Below, piece by piece: positions 55,650 through 64,000 of a stretch of DNA of 64,000 bases. A model generated the notes under the pieces. The model was not told where the DNA came from, made no database searches, and was given only the letters and a program-made list of their open reading frames with translations. The DNA is from Dactylorhiza incarnata. Lineage: Eukaryota; Streptophyta; Magnoliopsida; Asparagales; Orchidaceae. Location: the NCBI GenBank assembly GCA_033032865.1, contig JAWHQI010000013.1, positions 3,534,001 to 3,598,000 of the forward strand, in the 5' to 3' direction. Position numbers and translations under genes: made by a program. The stretch's first letter is position 1, and the number at the start of each line of letters is the position of its first letter.

Positions 55650-56907
55650 ACTAAGACCTTAGTCACAGCAAGGAGGTCCCTCCACTAACCCGGAAGATCG
55701 TTGAGCGCTTCCCCTCCCAAGCCAAAGCTGAGACACGGGCACCTTGGAGAGCTCTAGAAATGCTAGCCAAGGAGAGCCTGAGGAGAGAGAAGCTAAAGTG
55801 AAGTCCTCTCTAATTGTGCCCTTTAGGTCATATTTATAGGTTTTCTGATCTGGCCTGCAAATAGCAGGATCCCGCCTTCTGATTTTGTTATCCGCACCCC
55901 CAAATGGGCCTGCTAACAGCCAAACTCCGCTATTTGGAGAGGCTAAAGGAAGACCACCAAGGGTAAAAGGGTAATTTGGCCCTATCAACCTATGGGCAAG
56001 GAACTGCGAGAACCTTACTGTCGAAGCTCTCGCGGGCCTTCTTGCGACCCCTGCTCGTGATGCCTCTCCTAGGCGATCGCCTTGCGAGGACCTCGCTGGA
56101 CCATTTTGGCGGTATCTGCCGAGGTCCGGTCTCGCGAGCCTTCCTGCGAGACCGCCTCCTGACTTCGCCGATCACAGACGAACTCGATGAATGCAGAACA
56201 TTGAATTGTTCGCTGACCGCTGAGATGGGCGGTTCGTCGACCGCTGCTTCCCTGCTGTAATTTGTTGAGCGTTGCTATAGAATATATTTTGTTCGTCGGG
56301 CGCCGTCCGACGAATGCTGAGCTCCGTTCGACATTCGTCGAACGCGGAATTGAGCTCGCCGGATGCTGAGGCTCTAAACTCGCGAGCCTTCCTGCGAGAT
56401 TGCCTATTGACTTTGCCGCGCACTGAACACATTTCGCTGGACACCTCTTTACTGATCATAAGTCTCTTCTGCCAGCGGCCTGCAAGGTAATGGTTTGCCA
56501 ACCCTCGCTTGGCCCAGTCTTTTGAAGATATCTGCCGAGGTCTGGATCTCGCGACTCCTCTTGCGAGACCGTCCCTTTGGATTTAATGAGCACAGAACAC
56601 CGTCGACTTCTGATGATTTCGCCGAACAGGGATGAGCTCGACGACCACTGGTGAGCTCGACGAACTCGGGAGAGTTCGTCGAACGCGGTACTCCTTTCGT
56701 CGAGCTTAGGAAGACTTCCTCAAATTGCCTACGAGCATTTATCTCGCCGATCCTTCTCGCTCGCCTCTCAGCGAGCCCTCTGAGAGAGTGTTCTCTAAGG
56801 TCCTTCCCGCGAGGTCTTTGGCCCTAAGGCCTTCCTCTCTTATTACTTCATCCTGTTGCCTTCTTAAACCGTGCCTCCTCACCTGGCGAATATCGGGGTT
56901 GTACACA
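55650..56907 (-). repeat. B2 3' LTR (left end approximate)
   Basis: On the minus strand it starts TGTGTACAACCCCGATATTCGCC. It has a TTCGACGAA/GTCGAACG cluster (56170-56700) and repeated CTCGCGAGCCTTCCTGCGAG words, with a TATA box at 55831-55838 (minus). No gene. Confidence 0.65.
55831..55838 (-). promoter_or_regulatory. TATA box in B2 LTR
   Basis: TATAAATA on the minus strand, followed by TGACCTAAAGGGCAC; mirrors the B1 box. Confidence 0.6.
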
Positions 56908-57019
56908 ATCCCCGCTCTTTGTGAGGCTATTTAGGCTCGCGAAGAAACATCCAACCCCTGGTATTCGCCAGCCCCTTGATGATCTATTAGGAATATTTGG
57001 TAGGGCACACCCTGAGGAC

Positions 57020-57027
57020 TATAAATA
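57020..57027 (+). promoter_or_regulatory. TATA box of B2 antisense gene 1
   Basis: TATAAATA, 75 bases before ATG 57103 and 113 bases outside the LTR, so the gene has a promoter separate from the LTR. Confidence 0.7.
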
Positions 57028-57102
57028 TCGTCCCGAGTCCTCAGTGGCGTGCGCCGCACCTTCATTTTCTTTCTTTTTGCCCCGTACTGTAGCTGCCAGG
57101 AG

Positions 57103-58277
57103 ATGCCGCTTTCCGAAGAAGCTGAGGCTCGCCTGAGGGCTGTGAGAGCCGGCGGGCTACCCTCCACGACCAGGGTCCCTGCCTGGATAAATCGGCTGCC
57201 TCCCGCTCAGTCGCCGAAGACTAAGAAGGCGAAGGCGGCTTGCCGAACCGGGGATGGCTTCGTGCTGCTGGACTCTTCCCCGGACAATCGTCCCCACGAG
57301 AAGGTATGAGCTACCACTCGAGCTTAAGTCAATAAGTTTGCCTGTGATTCATGCATACTCGCAGGATGCTTTGCCGAACAAGGACGTTGGCGAACCTGCT
57401 GGTGGGTCTCGCAAAAGTCCGCCAGTGGATACAAATCTTGCTGGGAAAAATGTTGCAGGTACGCCCTTAATCTCGCATGCCAGCCCTCCTTTTGTCACCT
57501 ATCTGACCTTCATTCCCTGCTTCTTACAGTCTCGCCCCGGAAGTCCCCAGTTCGCCAGGCGTCGCGACCTCCATCTCCGCCTCCTCCCGACAAAACTATA
57601 GATAAGCCAGGGTTCCGACTCCTGACGAGCGAGGAGACCGCCGGCTCTGTGCCGCCAATGATCCCTCCGACCAATAGCAGAGCCTGCCCTCCTGGTCTGG
57701 GTAAATCTCTCTACCCCCACTATGGTAACGTCTTCCAGGGCCGCCCTGGGACTTCTCTCCCTCCTCTGGGTAAGCATTCTGATGGCCCCCATGCCCTGCG
57801 TGAACTCGAGCGCGCTACCTAACCTTTTCGTAATATTTCGCAGAGAATTCTGAAAATCTGCCTACCGATTCCGAGTTGGGCGACGACGAGATGTCCCCCC
57901 TTCCTGACCAAGTGGAAGACTTCTTAGGGGATTCGCGAGATCCTGAGACGATGAAACAACGAGCCGCAGAGTTGCTTAGAAAAACTAGTCGGATGCTGAT
58001 GGACCTCAACATGCAGGCGAGACGGGACAGAGAGGCCGCCGAGGATATGTATGCTGTCTTGATGGAAGATTGTGCGAGGCTCCGGGCCGCGAGACAACAT
58101 GATCACGATGAGAACGTCACGACGCCGGAGATGCATATAGCGAGGATGAGGGATTACACCTTCCTCATGGACCGGGAGGGCCGCGCGGCCGAGGATTACT
58201 ATAATTCTAGGGTACCGCCGCGGTCCGGGTCGCGGGGTGGGGGTAGGTGGAAGTGGTTGCCCCATGATTCTCGCTAA
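57103..58277 (+). CDS. B2 antisense gene 1: open four-exon gene of unknown function
   Basis: Proposed exons: 57103-57303, 57365-57458, 57530-57769 and 57844-58277, all with GT-AG introns of 61-74 bases. The phases join correctly and the sum is 969 bases, giving 322 residues without a stop. The protein starts MPLSEEAEARLRAVRAG, has a basic patch (KTKKAKAACR), a long Pro/Ser-rich middle (exons 2-3), an acidic stretch, a probable coiled coil (MKQRAAELLRKTSRMLMDL, then REAAEDMYAVLMEDCARLR) and a basic end (VPPRSGSRGGGRWKWLPHDSR). The first exon and basic end have homologues in decayed B1. It is antisense to its element. I do not recognise a family; the exon model is by eye. Confidence 0.6.
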
Positions 58278-58492
58278 CATTCTACGTTGTCGCGAACTGT
58301 TATTTCCTGTTAATGAGTTTCGCTATTCTGTACAATCTCACAATGGCTTGCAACTTATATATTGGCTTTATTTTGTCTGATAATAATTGTTACTAGCTTT
58401 TTGTTAGTTCTCGCTCGCTGTTAACGTGTCCGTTTCATTTTCATTCTATGTTGAGCTCGCAGGGAGCCTCCGTTCTCGCTAAATGCATCTCG

Positions 58493-58516
58493 CCCCCCCC
58501 CCCCCCCCCCCCCCCC
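58493..58516 (+). repeat. Poly-C homopolymer, 24 bases
   Basis: An uninterrupted C run after GCATCTCG. The second such run in the window, in an unrelated element. Confidence 0.95.
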
Positions 58517-58663
58517 TTACGCCATTATGTTTGTTTGTGCTATTCTCGCGAAGATGTTGCTTGTACTAACCTTGCAGGCCTTTCTCGCCCGCGGTCGTGA
58601 TGTGATGCTTTGGCTAACCGCGCTCACCGACGCTTGGGCTTCTTCCTGCCCTTTTACTTTTGC

Positions 58664-58671
58664 TATAAATA
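58664..58671 (+). promoter_or_regulatory. TATA box of B2 antisense gene 2
   Basis: TATAAATA (context GCTATAAATAGG), 114 bases before ATG 58786. Confidence 0.68.
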
Positions 58672-58785
58672 GGATGTCATAGCTGAGTCAACTACCGCAT
58701 TTACTGTCAACCTTCTTCCTCCTCTGCTTCAGAGCTCTCGCTCCTTCCCGTTCTTGTTCTACTTCCTTTCTCGCAGGTTTTCGAA

Positions 58786-59168
58786 ATGGGCGGCGATGCT
58801 AATGAGTCGGAGGGTCGGCGAAAGATTGCTAAGGCTTTCGCCGAGCACAACTTCTTTCATTGCAACTTGACAGATGAGGAATACTTCACCGCGGTCGCCG
58901 ACTACGTCACCCCGCTATTCATGGCGCACCGTCCTAGCGAGAACGACGTGATCAACGCGCCACTTATCAGTGAGCTGGCCATCCCCACCGCTCATTTCGC
59001 GGTCGACTTGCGTCTCCCCTTGTGGCCGGAAGTTCGCCAGGTAATAATCGTTCTCGCTCATCTCTTATTCTCTACAGGTCGAGTCTCGCTCATTATATAA
59101 ACTAATCTTGGTATTCTTGTTGCTCGCCAGGTGCTCAAGCATTACGACATTATTCCGGGGCAGCTTAC
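58786..59168 (+). pseudogene. B2 antisense gene 2 (gypsy-type transposon family), truncated by C3
   Basis: Exon 1 (58786-59040, 85 codons) encodes a product close to the B1 exon, with FFHCNLTDEEYFTAV and ELAIPTAHF, ending LRLPLWPEVRQ. A 90-base intron with GT-AG ends (59041-59130) follows. Exon 2 then starts VLKHYDIIPGQLT and is cut at 59168 by the C3 LTR. The rest of the gene is missing on the far side of C3, so a deletion is inferred. In B1 the codon after PS is TAG where this copy reads CAG (PGQL), which supports the reading of a stop in B1. Confidence 0.7.
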
Positions 59169-60789
59169 TGATGAGTCCCTATTATATACATATTTTCGGA
59201 CTCATTTAGGCTAGTTTTTCTGCTTTTGTGCTTCAGTTTCGTTCATATTTCCTTTATTCGTGCTTTTATTAGAAGTATATAGTTGTGCCTGTTTTTGTGT
59301 GCAATTGCGCACTTTGTTGTTGGGGGTAAGCACTTCGTGCTCCCCATTGTATTTTCTGTATCTCTGTGCTGCTGGACGTGTATTCCCAGCCGTTGATCTT
59401 GTATGCAGGTGACCTGATCGTCTCGTTTTCCCCAGAAGTCATTTCTGTGCATATCGCATGGTCGTGCGTTTCCTTGACGCACGGTCGGTGGCGGTCGTGT
59501 GTTTGTGTCTGGGCAGAAAACAGAGCGTCGGAGTTTACTCGTGCATTTTGACGCACGGGCGGATTCGCCCGTGCGAGAGTAAAACGCACGGTCGACCTGT
59601 GTCTTGATGATTTCTGAGCGTCGAAATTTACCCGTGCGTTTGAACGCACGGGCGGCGTAGATCGTGCGTGAGCAGAATGCACGGGCGCTGGCCTTCTTCC
59701 CCTGCACGCCTGCTGAGCTTAAGTATCGCACGGTCCACGCACGGTCGTGAGTTCGACCGTGCATGACCAAATTTCTAATGTTTTTCTATAAAAGCTACAG
59801 CTTCGACCTAAAAGGAGAGTTCCGTACGCACTGTACCGCTGCGCCGATTTCGCCATCTCCACCAGGGTTTCGTCCCTTTGGCCTCCTCCTTCATCCTAGA
59901 GCTTCAAGGGAGATCTAGCCACCATTTCCTTCAAGCAAGAGGAAATTTGCAACCTCCACCGGATCGTGAGACGAAGAAGATGGGTCCATTGGAGAGTAGT
60001 GATAGCTCTCTCTACCCCGGACGCAGTTGCTGACCGAGCTTGGACGCGGACTGACAACCCAGCGATTCCAACCGTGAATCTCCAACGAGCCTTCGGATTC
60101 GGTCGATTTCTTGCTTTGTTCTCCTCTTATTGATGTATATGTAGCTATATCCTTACATTTTGATGAAGTAGAATACATAAACTTGTTCGTATTTCTTTAC
60201 ATTTCATGTCTATGTGAAATGCTTTGTGGTTTATGTTGCTTGAAGTTCGCCCCATTCCATCCTCCATCCCGCCATCACGTTCGTCGTCGCACTAGCAATT
60301 GCTAGTGGCGTGCTTGTCGAAGAGGTGCTTACGACCCTCACTCCGTTTACCTACTCGTCCATCCGCCTAGCGAAGCGTGGCATAGTGGCCCGTGTAATCC
60401 ATTCGCCTAACGAAGCAGCGCGCTCAAGGCCTGCATAGTTTGATTCTGCTTGCCTACTCATCCATCCGCCCTTGCGACGCAGTGCGCTCAAGGCCTGCCT
60501 AGTCTCCATCCCGCCAAGCGAAGCATTGCATAGCGGCATTGCATAGGAGTAGTGTAATATTTTCTCTTTATTTTCCACAAACCAAATCCCCCGTTCCGCA
60601 TCCATCCGACCAAAGGACTTCGATCCCAAGTCCTGCCTCAATAGTAAACTCCACCTTACTGTGTTCCTTGAGAGATTCGATACTCGGGGATTACTCCTCG
60701 TTTTATATTACTTGAACGATCGGTACACTGCCGTTTCGTGCCGCAGTCTTGCTACCGCCTATAGCGGTGTGCTAAGATTTGCGCCATCA
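59169..60789 (+). repeat. C3 LTR
   Basis: 1621 bases, TGATGAGTCCC...GCGCCATCA. It shares architecture with C1/C2: terminal hairpin (GATGAGTCC and GGACTCAT), a palindromic U3 cluster with different sequence (arms CGCACGGGCG 59552-59561 and CGCCCGTGCG 59566-59575), and a stem-loop CACTAGCAATTGCTAGTG (60290-60307). Confidence 0.85.
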
Positions 60790-61310
60790 AGTTTTTGCGC
60801 CGTTGCCGGGGAACACAGTCGTGTGAGTTTTCTGGAGAGGGAGAATCTGAGATAAGTCCGGGACCACTCCCCCGCCTGATTTTTATTTACGTTCTTCTTC
60901 TCTTTTATTTCTTGACCCCCCTTCTGCTATATCTGAGCCTGTGCAGGTTGAGTCCCCACAGGTACATCAGGAGGACTTGGAGCTTCCAGCTCAGGTCAAT
61001 GATGATAGCATCCTCATGTGCGAGGAGGTTGATCTCTCCTCCAATGAGGAAGCTTCACCATTGATCTCTTTCTCCTGCTATCTCCCTGGAGATGACACCT
61101 TGCTAGGCAAGGATTTATTTTGTGGTGAGATGAGTGAGGACCAGGCCTCCTCCTCTTCTTACTTCCTATTCCCGCTACCTGTGTTCAGCAGGTATCATTA
61201 TTTAGGTAGGGGAATAACTGTTTTATCGCCGTATCGGTACCCGCTACCGACACGCATATTAGAACAACTGCCTATTCACTTTTCTTTCCATAGGCCCATT
61301 AGCTAGAACT
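60790..61310 (+). pseudogene. C3 internal remnant with an unrecognised open frame
   Basis: It begins AGTTTTTGCGCCGTTGCCGGGGAA, a primer site lacking one G of the tRNA-Asp match. An open frame from about 60941 to 61306 encodes about 121 residues (acidic start with CEEVDLSSNEEAS, then a hydrophobic and aromatic end). It is not the Gag of C1/C2 and I recognise no domain. It may be a fusion created by the deletion. Confidence 0.45.
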
Positions 61311-61384
61311 GTACAAAAGCCAAATAAGTCGTGATGGGAGGACAATAACCCCAGTAGTGAGAGACCGGTAGCGGAATCGATCTG

Positions 61385-61515
61385 GGGCATTCCAGCACCA
61401 ATACTTATCACCTTGCCAGCCTCTCCAGATATCAACCTGAAACCCCCCCGTCTAGTGAGAGCCCGGGAGCGGAATCGATCTGGGGCATTCCAGCATCAGT
61501 ACTTGTCACCTTGCT
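61385..61515 (-). repeat. Remnant of the Tat 3' tandem repeat in B2
   Basis: Two GGAATCGATCTGGGGCATTC segments about 100 bases apart, with GCCAGCCTCTCCAGAT between them; reverse-complement matches to the 96-bp unit of B1. Confidence 0.8.
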
Positions 61516-61585
61516 TGCCCTCGCATAACAGTTATACCTATCAAGTGAAGAAGTAAAATATTCAACTAATATTTTAATAAAACTT

Positions 61586-62743
61586 TCAAGGGTAGAATCT
61601 CTTCAAATCATCCCCACTTCTGGCTCGGCTTACAATGTATGGACCCTCAAAATTGGGGTTGAGCTTACCTACCGCGGCCCCTCTTCCGGCCGCGTCGACC
61701 TTCTTCAAGACCAGATCTCCTTTCTGAAAGTGCTTTACTCGGATGTGCTTGTCAAAATATCGGGCCATCCGTCGCTTGATTTCCTCCTGCCTGATGGTGG
61801 CCTGGTCCCGGAGTTCCTCCACCAAGTCCAAGGATAGCCTTCGTTCCTCATCATTAGCCACTAGCCACTCTTCGCCACCCTCACCTGCGGCGATCACCCT
61901 GGGGGTCTTTACTTCGAACTCTATGGGAAGGACTGCTTCGAACCCATGAGAAAGTTTGAACGGGGTCTCTCCAGTGGCGGTGTTTGGGGTGGTCCTTAGG
62001 GCCCAGAGAACGGATGGTAGCTGCTCTACCCAGTTCCCCCAGAGGTTCTCCACCTTCTTCTTTAGTAAGTTGACGATTATTTTTTTTGCCGCCTCCACCT
62101 GGCCGTTGCTTCTCGGGTGGTGAACCGATGCGAACCTGAGGTCGATGCCAAGCTGGGTGCAGAAGCTAACAAATTCTTCGCTAGCAAATTGTGGCCCATT
62201 GTCCGTCACTATAGCCAGGGAGAGGCCATGTCTGCAAATTATTTCTCCCCACACAAAACTCCTCACAACTTGAGATGTTACCTTGGCGAGCGCCTTCACT
62301 TCTACCCATTTCGAGAAGTAATCGATCATGACCAGTAAGAACCTTCTTTGGCCACTAGCTTGAGGAAAAGGGCCAACTAGGTCCAACCCCCATAGGGCGA
62401 AGGGCCAGGGAGCCGTGATGGTCTGGAGCCTCTGGGCTGGGAGGAGTTGGAGTGGAGTATAGAGCTGGCACTTTGGACACCTTCTTGCGAACTCCGCCGC
62501 ATCTTTGCTGAGGGTGGGCCAGAAATAGCCTTGTCTCAACACCCTCCCCTCCAGGGTTCGGCTCCCGGAATGACTGCCACACTCCCCGGAGTGAATTTCT
62601 TCCAGGACTTTTGGGACCTCCTCCTCGGAAACACAACGGGCCAGGAGTCTCGAGAGAGTCTTCCTATATAGCCCTCCTGCATGCAAGGAATAATAAGCTG
62701 ACTTATACCTGAAGCGTCGCATGTCTATGTCTCCTTCGGGGAA
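61586..62743 (-). pseudogene. B2 integrase, largely open, 5' part cut off
   Basis: The open frame is 378 residues from the first ATG (62722), and coding sequence extends to the LTR boundary at 62743. The zinc domain is complete in pattern (HSGECGSH, then CPKCQ). The core shows GLDLVGPFPQ, VTDNGPQF and HHPRSNGQVEAAKK (D, D, E). A C-terminal domain has KHFQKGDLVLKKVD and FEGPYIVS. Against B1 an in-frame deletion removes about 20 residues, so YIVSRARSGDDLKRFYP fuses two separated parts. Upstream RT is separated by the Sirevirus-like LTR. The domain could fold, but it is no longer joined to gag-pol here. Confidence 0.85.
62739..62743 (+). repeat. Probable target duplication before the right-edge Sirevirus-like LTR
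   Basis: gggaa before TGTTGG; its partner lies outside the window, so this is unproven. Confidence 0.4.
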
Positions 62744-64000
62744 TGTTGGAACCTTAGCTTATGATTTGAGTTAGGATCCATCCCTTTTGACAATAAGTCA
62801 TCTAATAACTCAGATCAATTTCATTAAGTAAGAAAACTAAGGAAACATAAATTAAATATGATGCGATCGAATCGGAGAATATACATAAGAAAATAATATA
62901 AGCTCTCTGCGTTCGACGAATGTCGAATGGCGCTCGACAAATTCAAGACAGCCAGCGCTCGACAAATTCAAGCCAGCCAGCGCTCGACAAATTCAAGCCA
63001 GTCAGCGCTCGACAAATTCTAGCCAGCCAGCGCTCGACAAATTTCCAGCCGAACAGCGTTCGACAAATAGCGAGCAGCGTTCGACGTATTCAGTCAGAAT
63101 AATCTCAAACGGCCAGGCATTCTCTGAACGACGCTCGACAAACTCAAACTCAACGGTCGACAAATTGTCAGCAAATATTCTTATACAGCTGTACTAACAT
63201 TATTATATATATGCTTTTCTGATATAGCCGTTGCAGGAAATAAAAGTTTATAGCCGTTTGCAGAAGAATCAAAGACGGAAACTCCTCTTCCCAAGGAATA
63301 AAATTAAAGAGACTTTATCTCTTTCCCTATACCCAGCAAGAATTCAAAAGCCTTCTCCAGATTATATATTAAAGAGAAGAGCAGAAAATACATATATAGA
63401 CAGAGAGAAATAGGAATATAGACAGAGTACACAGACACAAAAAGAAGTAGATCTATTGTTGTATATCTTCTTTTTGCTAACATCTTCTTGCAGATCACAC
63501 ATATCCTGAGACACCAATCACAACCATTTGCTCAGGATCATCACTGCATAAGAGGAAAGGAGTGTTTGTACAATCAAGAGAAGAGGACTCCAAAACTGTC
63601 ATCAACTTACATCAGACAGGGGGAGCTCTTCAACATCTTCATCAAGATCCATTCAACTTCAAATCAGGATCTTCAAGAGTCTTCTCATACAGAGAAGAAC
63701 AACAAATCTTTCTGTTTTTATTTTTATTTCTTCCACCTCTTGTACAGGGTTATAACTCCCTTCAAAAGTTAACTCCCGGTGACAGGGCACCTTAGCAAAA
63801 ACTTGCATCTTGGTTAGAGCACCTTATCAACAGCTCACCTGGTGTGTGGACACCTTATCAAAATCACATTGGCGTGAGGGCACCTTATCAAACAACCTCC
63901 TAGTGGATTCCTACCAGTGGGTAGAAGAGTAGATTTACCCAGTTGAGGGGAACTACTATACATCTTGTGTCATCTGTGGATTGCTTGTTTGTTTTATGTT
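62744..64000 (+). mobile_element. Sirevirus-like LTR, left part, running off the window
   Basis: It starts TGTTGGAACC inside B2 integrase. It has a U3 tandem repeat (62931-63080), a TATA-like stretch (TATTATATATATG near 63201), a repeat of GCACCTTATCAA words (63788-63890), and the segment GGGTAGAAGAGTAGATTTACCC (63919-63940). The last resembles 3700-3725 of the element A LTR. It may be a 5' LTR or a solo LTR. Confidence 0.7.
62931..63080 (+). repeat. 25-bp tandem repeat CGCTCGACAAATTCAAGCCAG in U3
   Basis: Units start at 62931, 62956, 62981, 63006 and 63031 (period 25), with degenerate ones to 63080 and scattered half-units to 63165. Confidence 0.9.

Larger units (their letters stand above)
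3935..55650 (+). mobile_element. Element B1: Tat-type Ty3 retrotransposon (host of the nested insertions)
   Basis: Pieces at 3935-6098, 33494-34237, 41477-46266 and 52778-about 55650 read as one element once insertions C1, C2-2 and D are removed. The order is protease, RT, RNase H, second (archaeal-type) RNase H, integrase, 96-bp tandem repeats, two antisense genes, polypurine tract, 3' LTR. Dual RNase H and antisense genes are hallmarks of the Tat lineage. The 5' LTR, gag and most of protease lie outside the window, beyond element A. The exact right end of the LTR is not resolved. Confidence 0.8.
54037..55650 (+). repeat. B1 3' LTR (right end approximate)
   Basis: It starts TGTGTACAACCCCG after the polypurine tract. 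It contains two clusters of TTCGACGAA-type repeats, a TATA box at 55429-55436 and a segment aligning in reverse with 55700-55990 of B2. The end is inferred near 55650, where the two tail-to-tail LTRs meet. No gene; open frames over the repeats are not coding. Confidence 0.65.
58278..58785 (+). other. Spacer between B2 antisense genes 1 and 2
   Basis: Contains a run of 24 C (58493-58516) and the TATA box of gene 2 (58664-58671). Nothing else recognisable. Confidence 0.6.
59169..61330 (+). mobile_element. Element C3: Athila-like LTR element, truncated
   Basis: A full LTR (59169-60789) and a short internal piece with a degenerate primer site. There is no 3' LTR, and the 5 bases before it (cttac) are not found duplicated downstream. 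B2 tandem-repeat sequence resumes by 61385. A deletion through the 3' end of C3 and into B2 is inferred. The right border is approximate. Confidence 0.7.
55650..62743 (-). mobile_element. Element B2: second Tat-type Ty3 retrotransposon, minus strand
   Basis: Minus-strand order: integrase (62743-61586), remnant of the 3' tandem repeat (61515-61385), C3 insertion, antisense genes 2 and 1 on the + strand, polypurine tract (56908-56920), 3' LTR (56907 to about 55650). Homologous throughout to B1 but clearly diverged. The 5' part is beyond the window, past the Sirevirus-like LTR at 62744. Confidence 0.78.

Noticed and set aside
62931..63080. CRISPR-like array
   Set aside because: The 25-bp period has no variable spacers, and it sits in U3 of a plant LTR.
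1..64000. Host protein-coding, tRNA or rRNA genes
   Set aside because: Every longer open frame is explained by a retroelement or its repeats. The tRNA-Asp and initiator tRNA-Met matches are 12-18-base primer sites only.

Overview
This window is plant (angiosperm) repeat DNA. It is built almost entirely of nested LTR retrotransposons, and I see no ordinary host gene. The families point to a higher plant: Sirevirus-like Ty1/copia elements, Tat-type Ty3 elements with a second (archaeal-type) RNase H and antisense genes, Athila-like Ty3 elements primed by tRNA-Asp, and a Ty1/copia element primed by initiator tRNA-Met. I cannot name the species.

Layout, left to right. (1) 1-3934: 3' part of a Sirevirus-like element (A) with a truncated integrase, an env-like ORF and a 3' LTR, inserted in the protease region of a large Tat-type element (B1, + strand). 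(2) B1 is the host scaffold. Its pieces lie at 3935-6098, 33494-34237, 41477-46266 and 52778-about 55650, cut apart by three later insertions. (3) 6099-33488: an Athila-like non-autonomous array (C1) of four LTRs and three internal regions, flanked as a whole by one 5-bp target duplication (gggag). The middle internal region is itself interrupted by an antisense solo LTR (13495-15173, duplication tgggg) and by a complete related element (C2-1, 16751-23996, duplication gcggt). (4) 34238-41476: a second complete C2 element on the minus strand (C2-2, duplication gggtg) with nearly identical LTRs. (5) 46267-52772: a complete but decayed Ty1/copia element (D, duplication aggtc) inside an antisense gene of B1. 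(6) About 55650-62743: a second Tat element on the minus strand (B2), tail to tail with B1. It carries an open four-exon antisense gene (57103-58277) and a largely open integrase, and is broken by a related Athila-like element (C3, 59169 onward). (7) 62744-64000: start of another Sirevirus-like LTR, inserted in B2.

How the parts relate. The C-family elements encode only Gag, a CCHC knuckle and an aspartic protease plus a conserved tail of unknown role. They have no reverse transcriptase or integrase, so they must borrow these from an autonomous relative that is not in the window. C2-1 and C2-2 keep uninterrupted 776-residue ORFs and very similar LTR pairs, so they look recent. The Tat elements carry two genes on the strand opposite pol, each with its own TATA box at a similar distance from its ATG in both copies.

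Most interesting: the tandem C1 array; the spliced antisense genes with private promoters; LTR hairpins whose stems covary between subfamilies; palindromic U3 repeat clusters upstream of TATA boxes; a mosaic solo LTR; three polypurine-like tracts per C element; and CGAC-containing U3 repeats shared by unrelated families.
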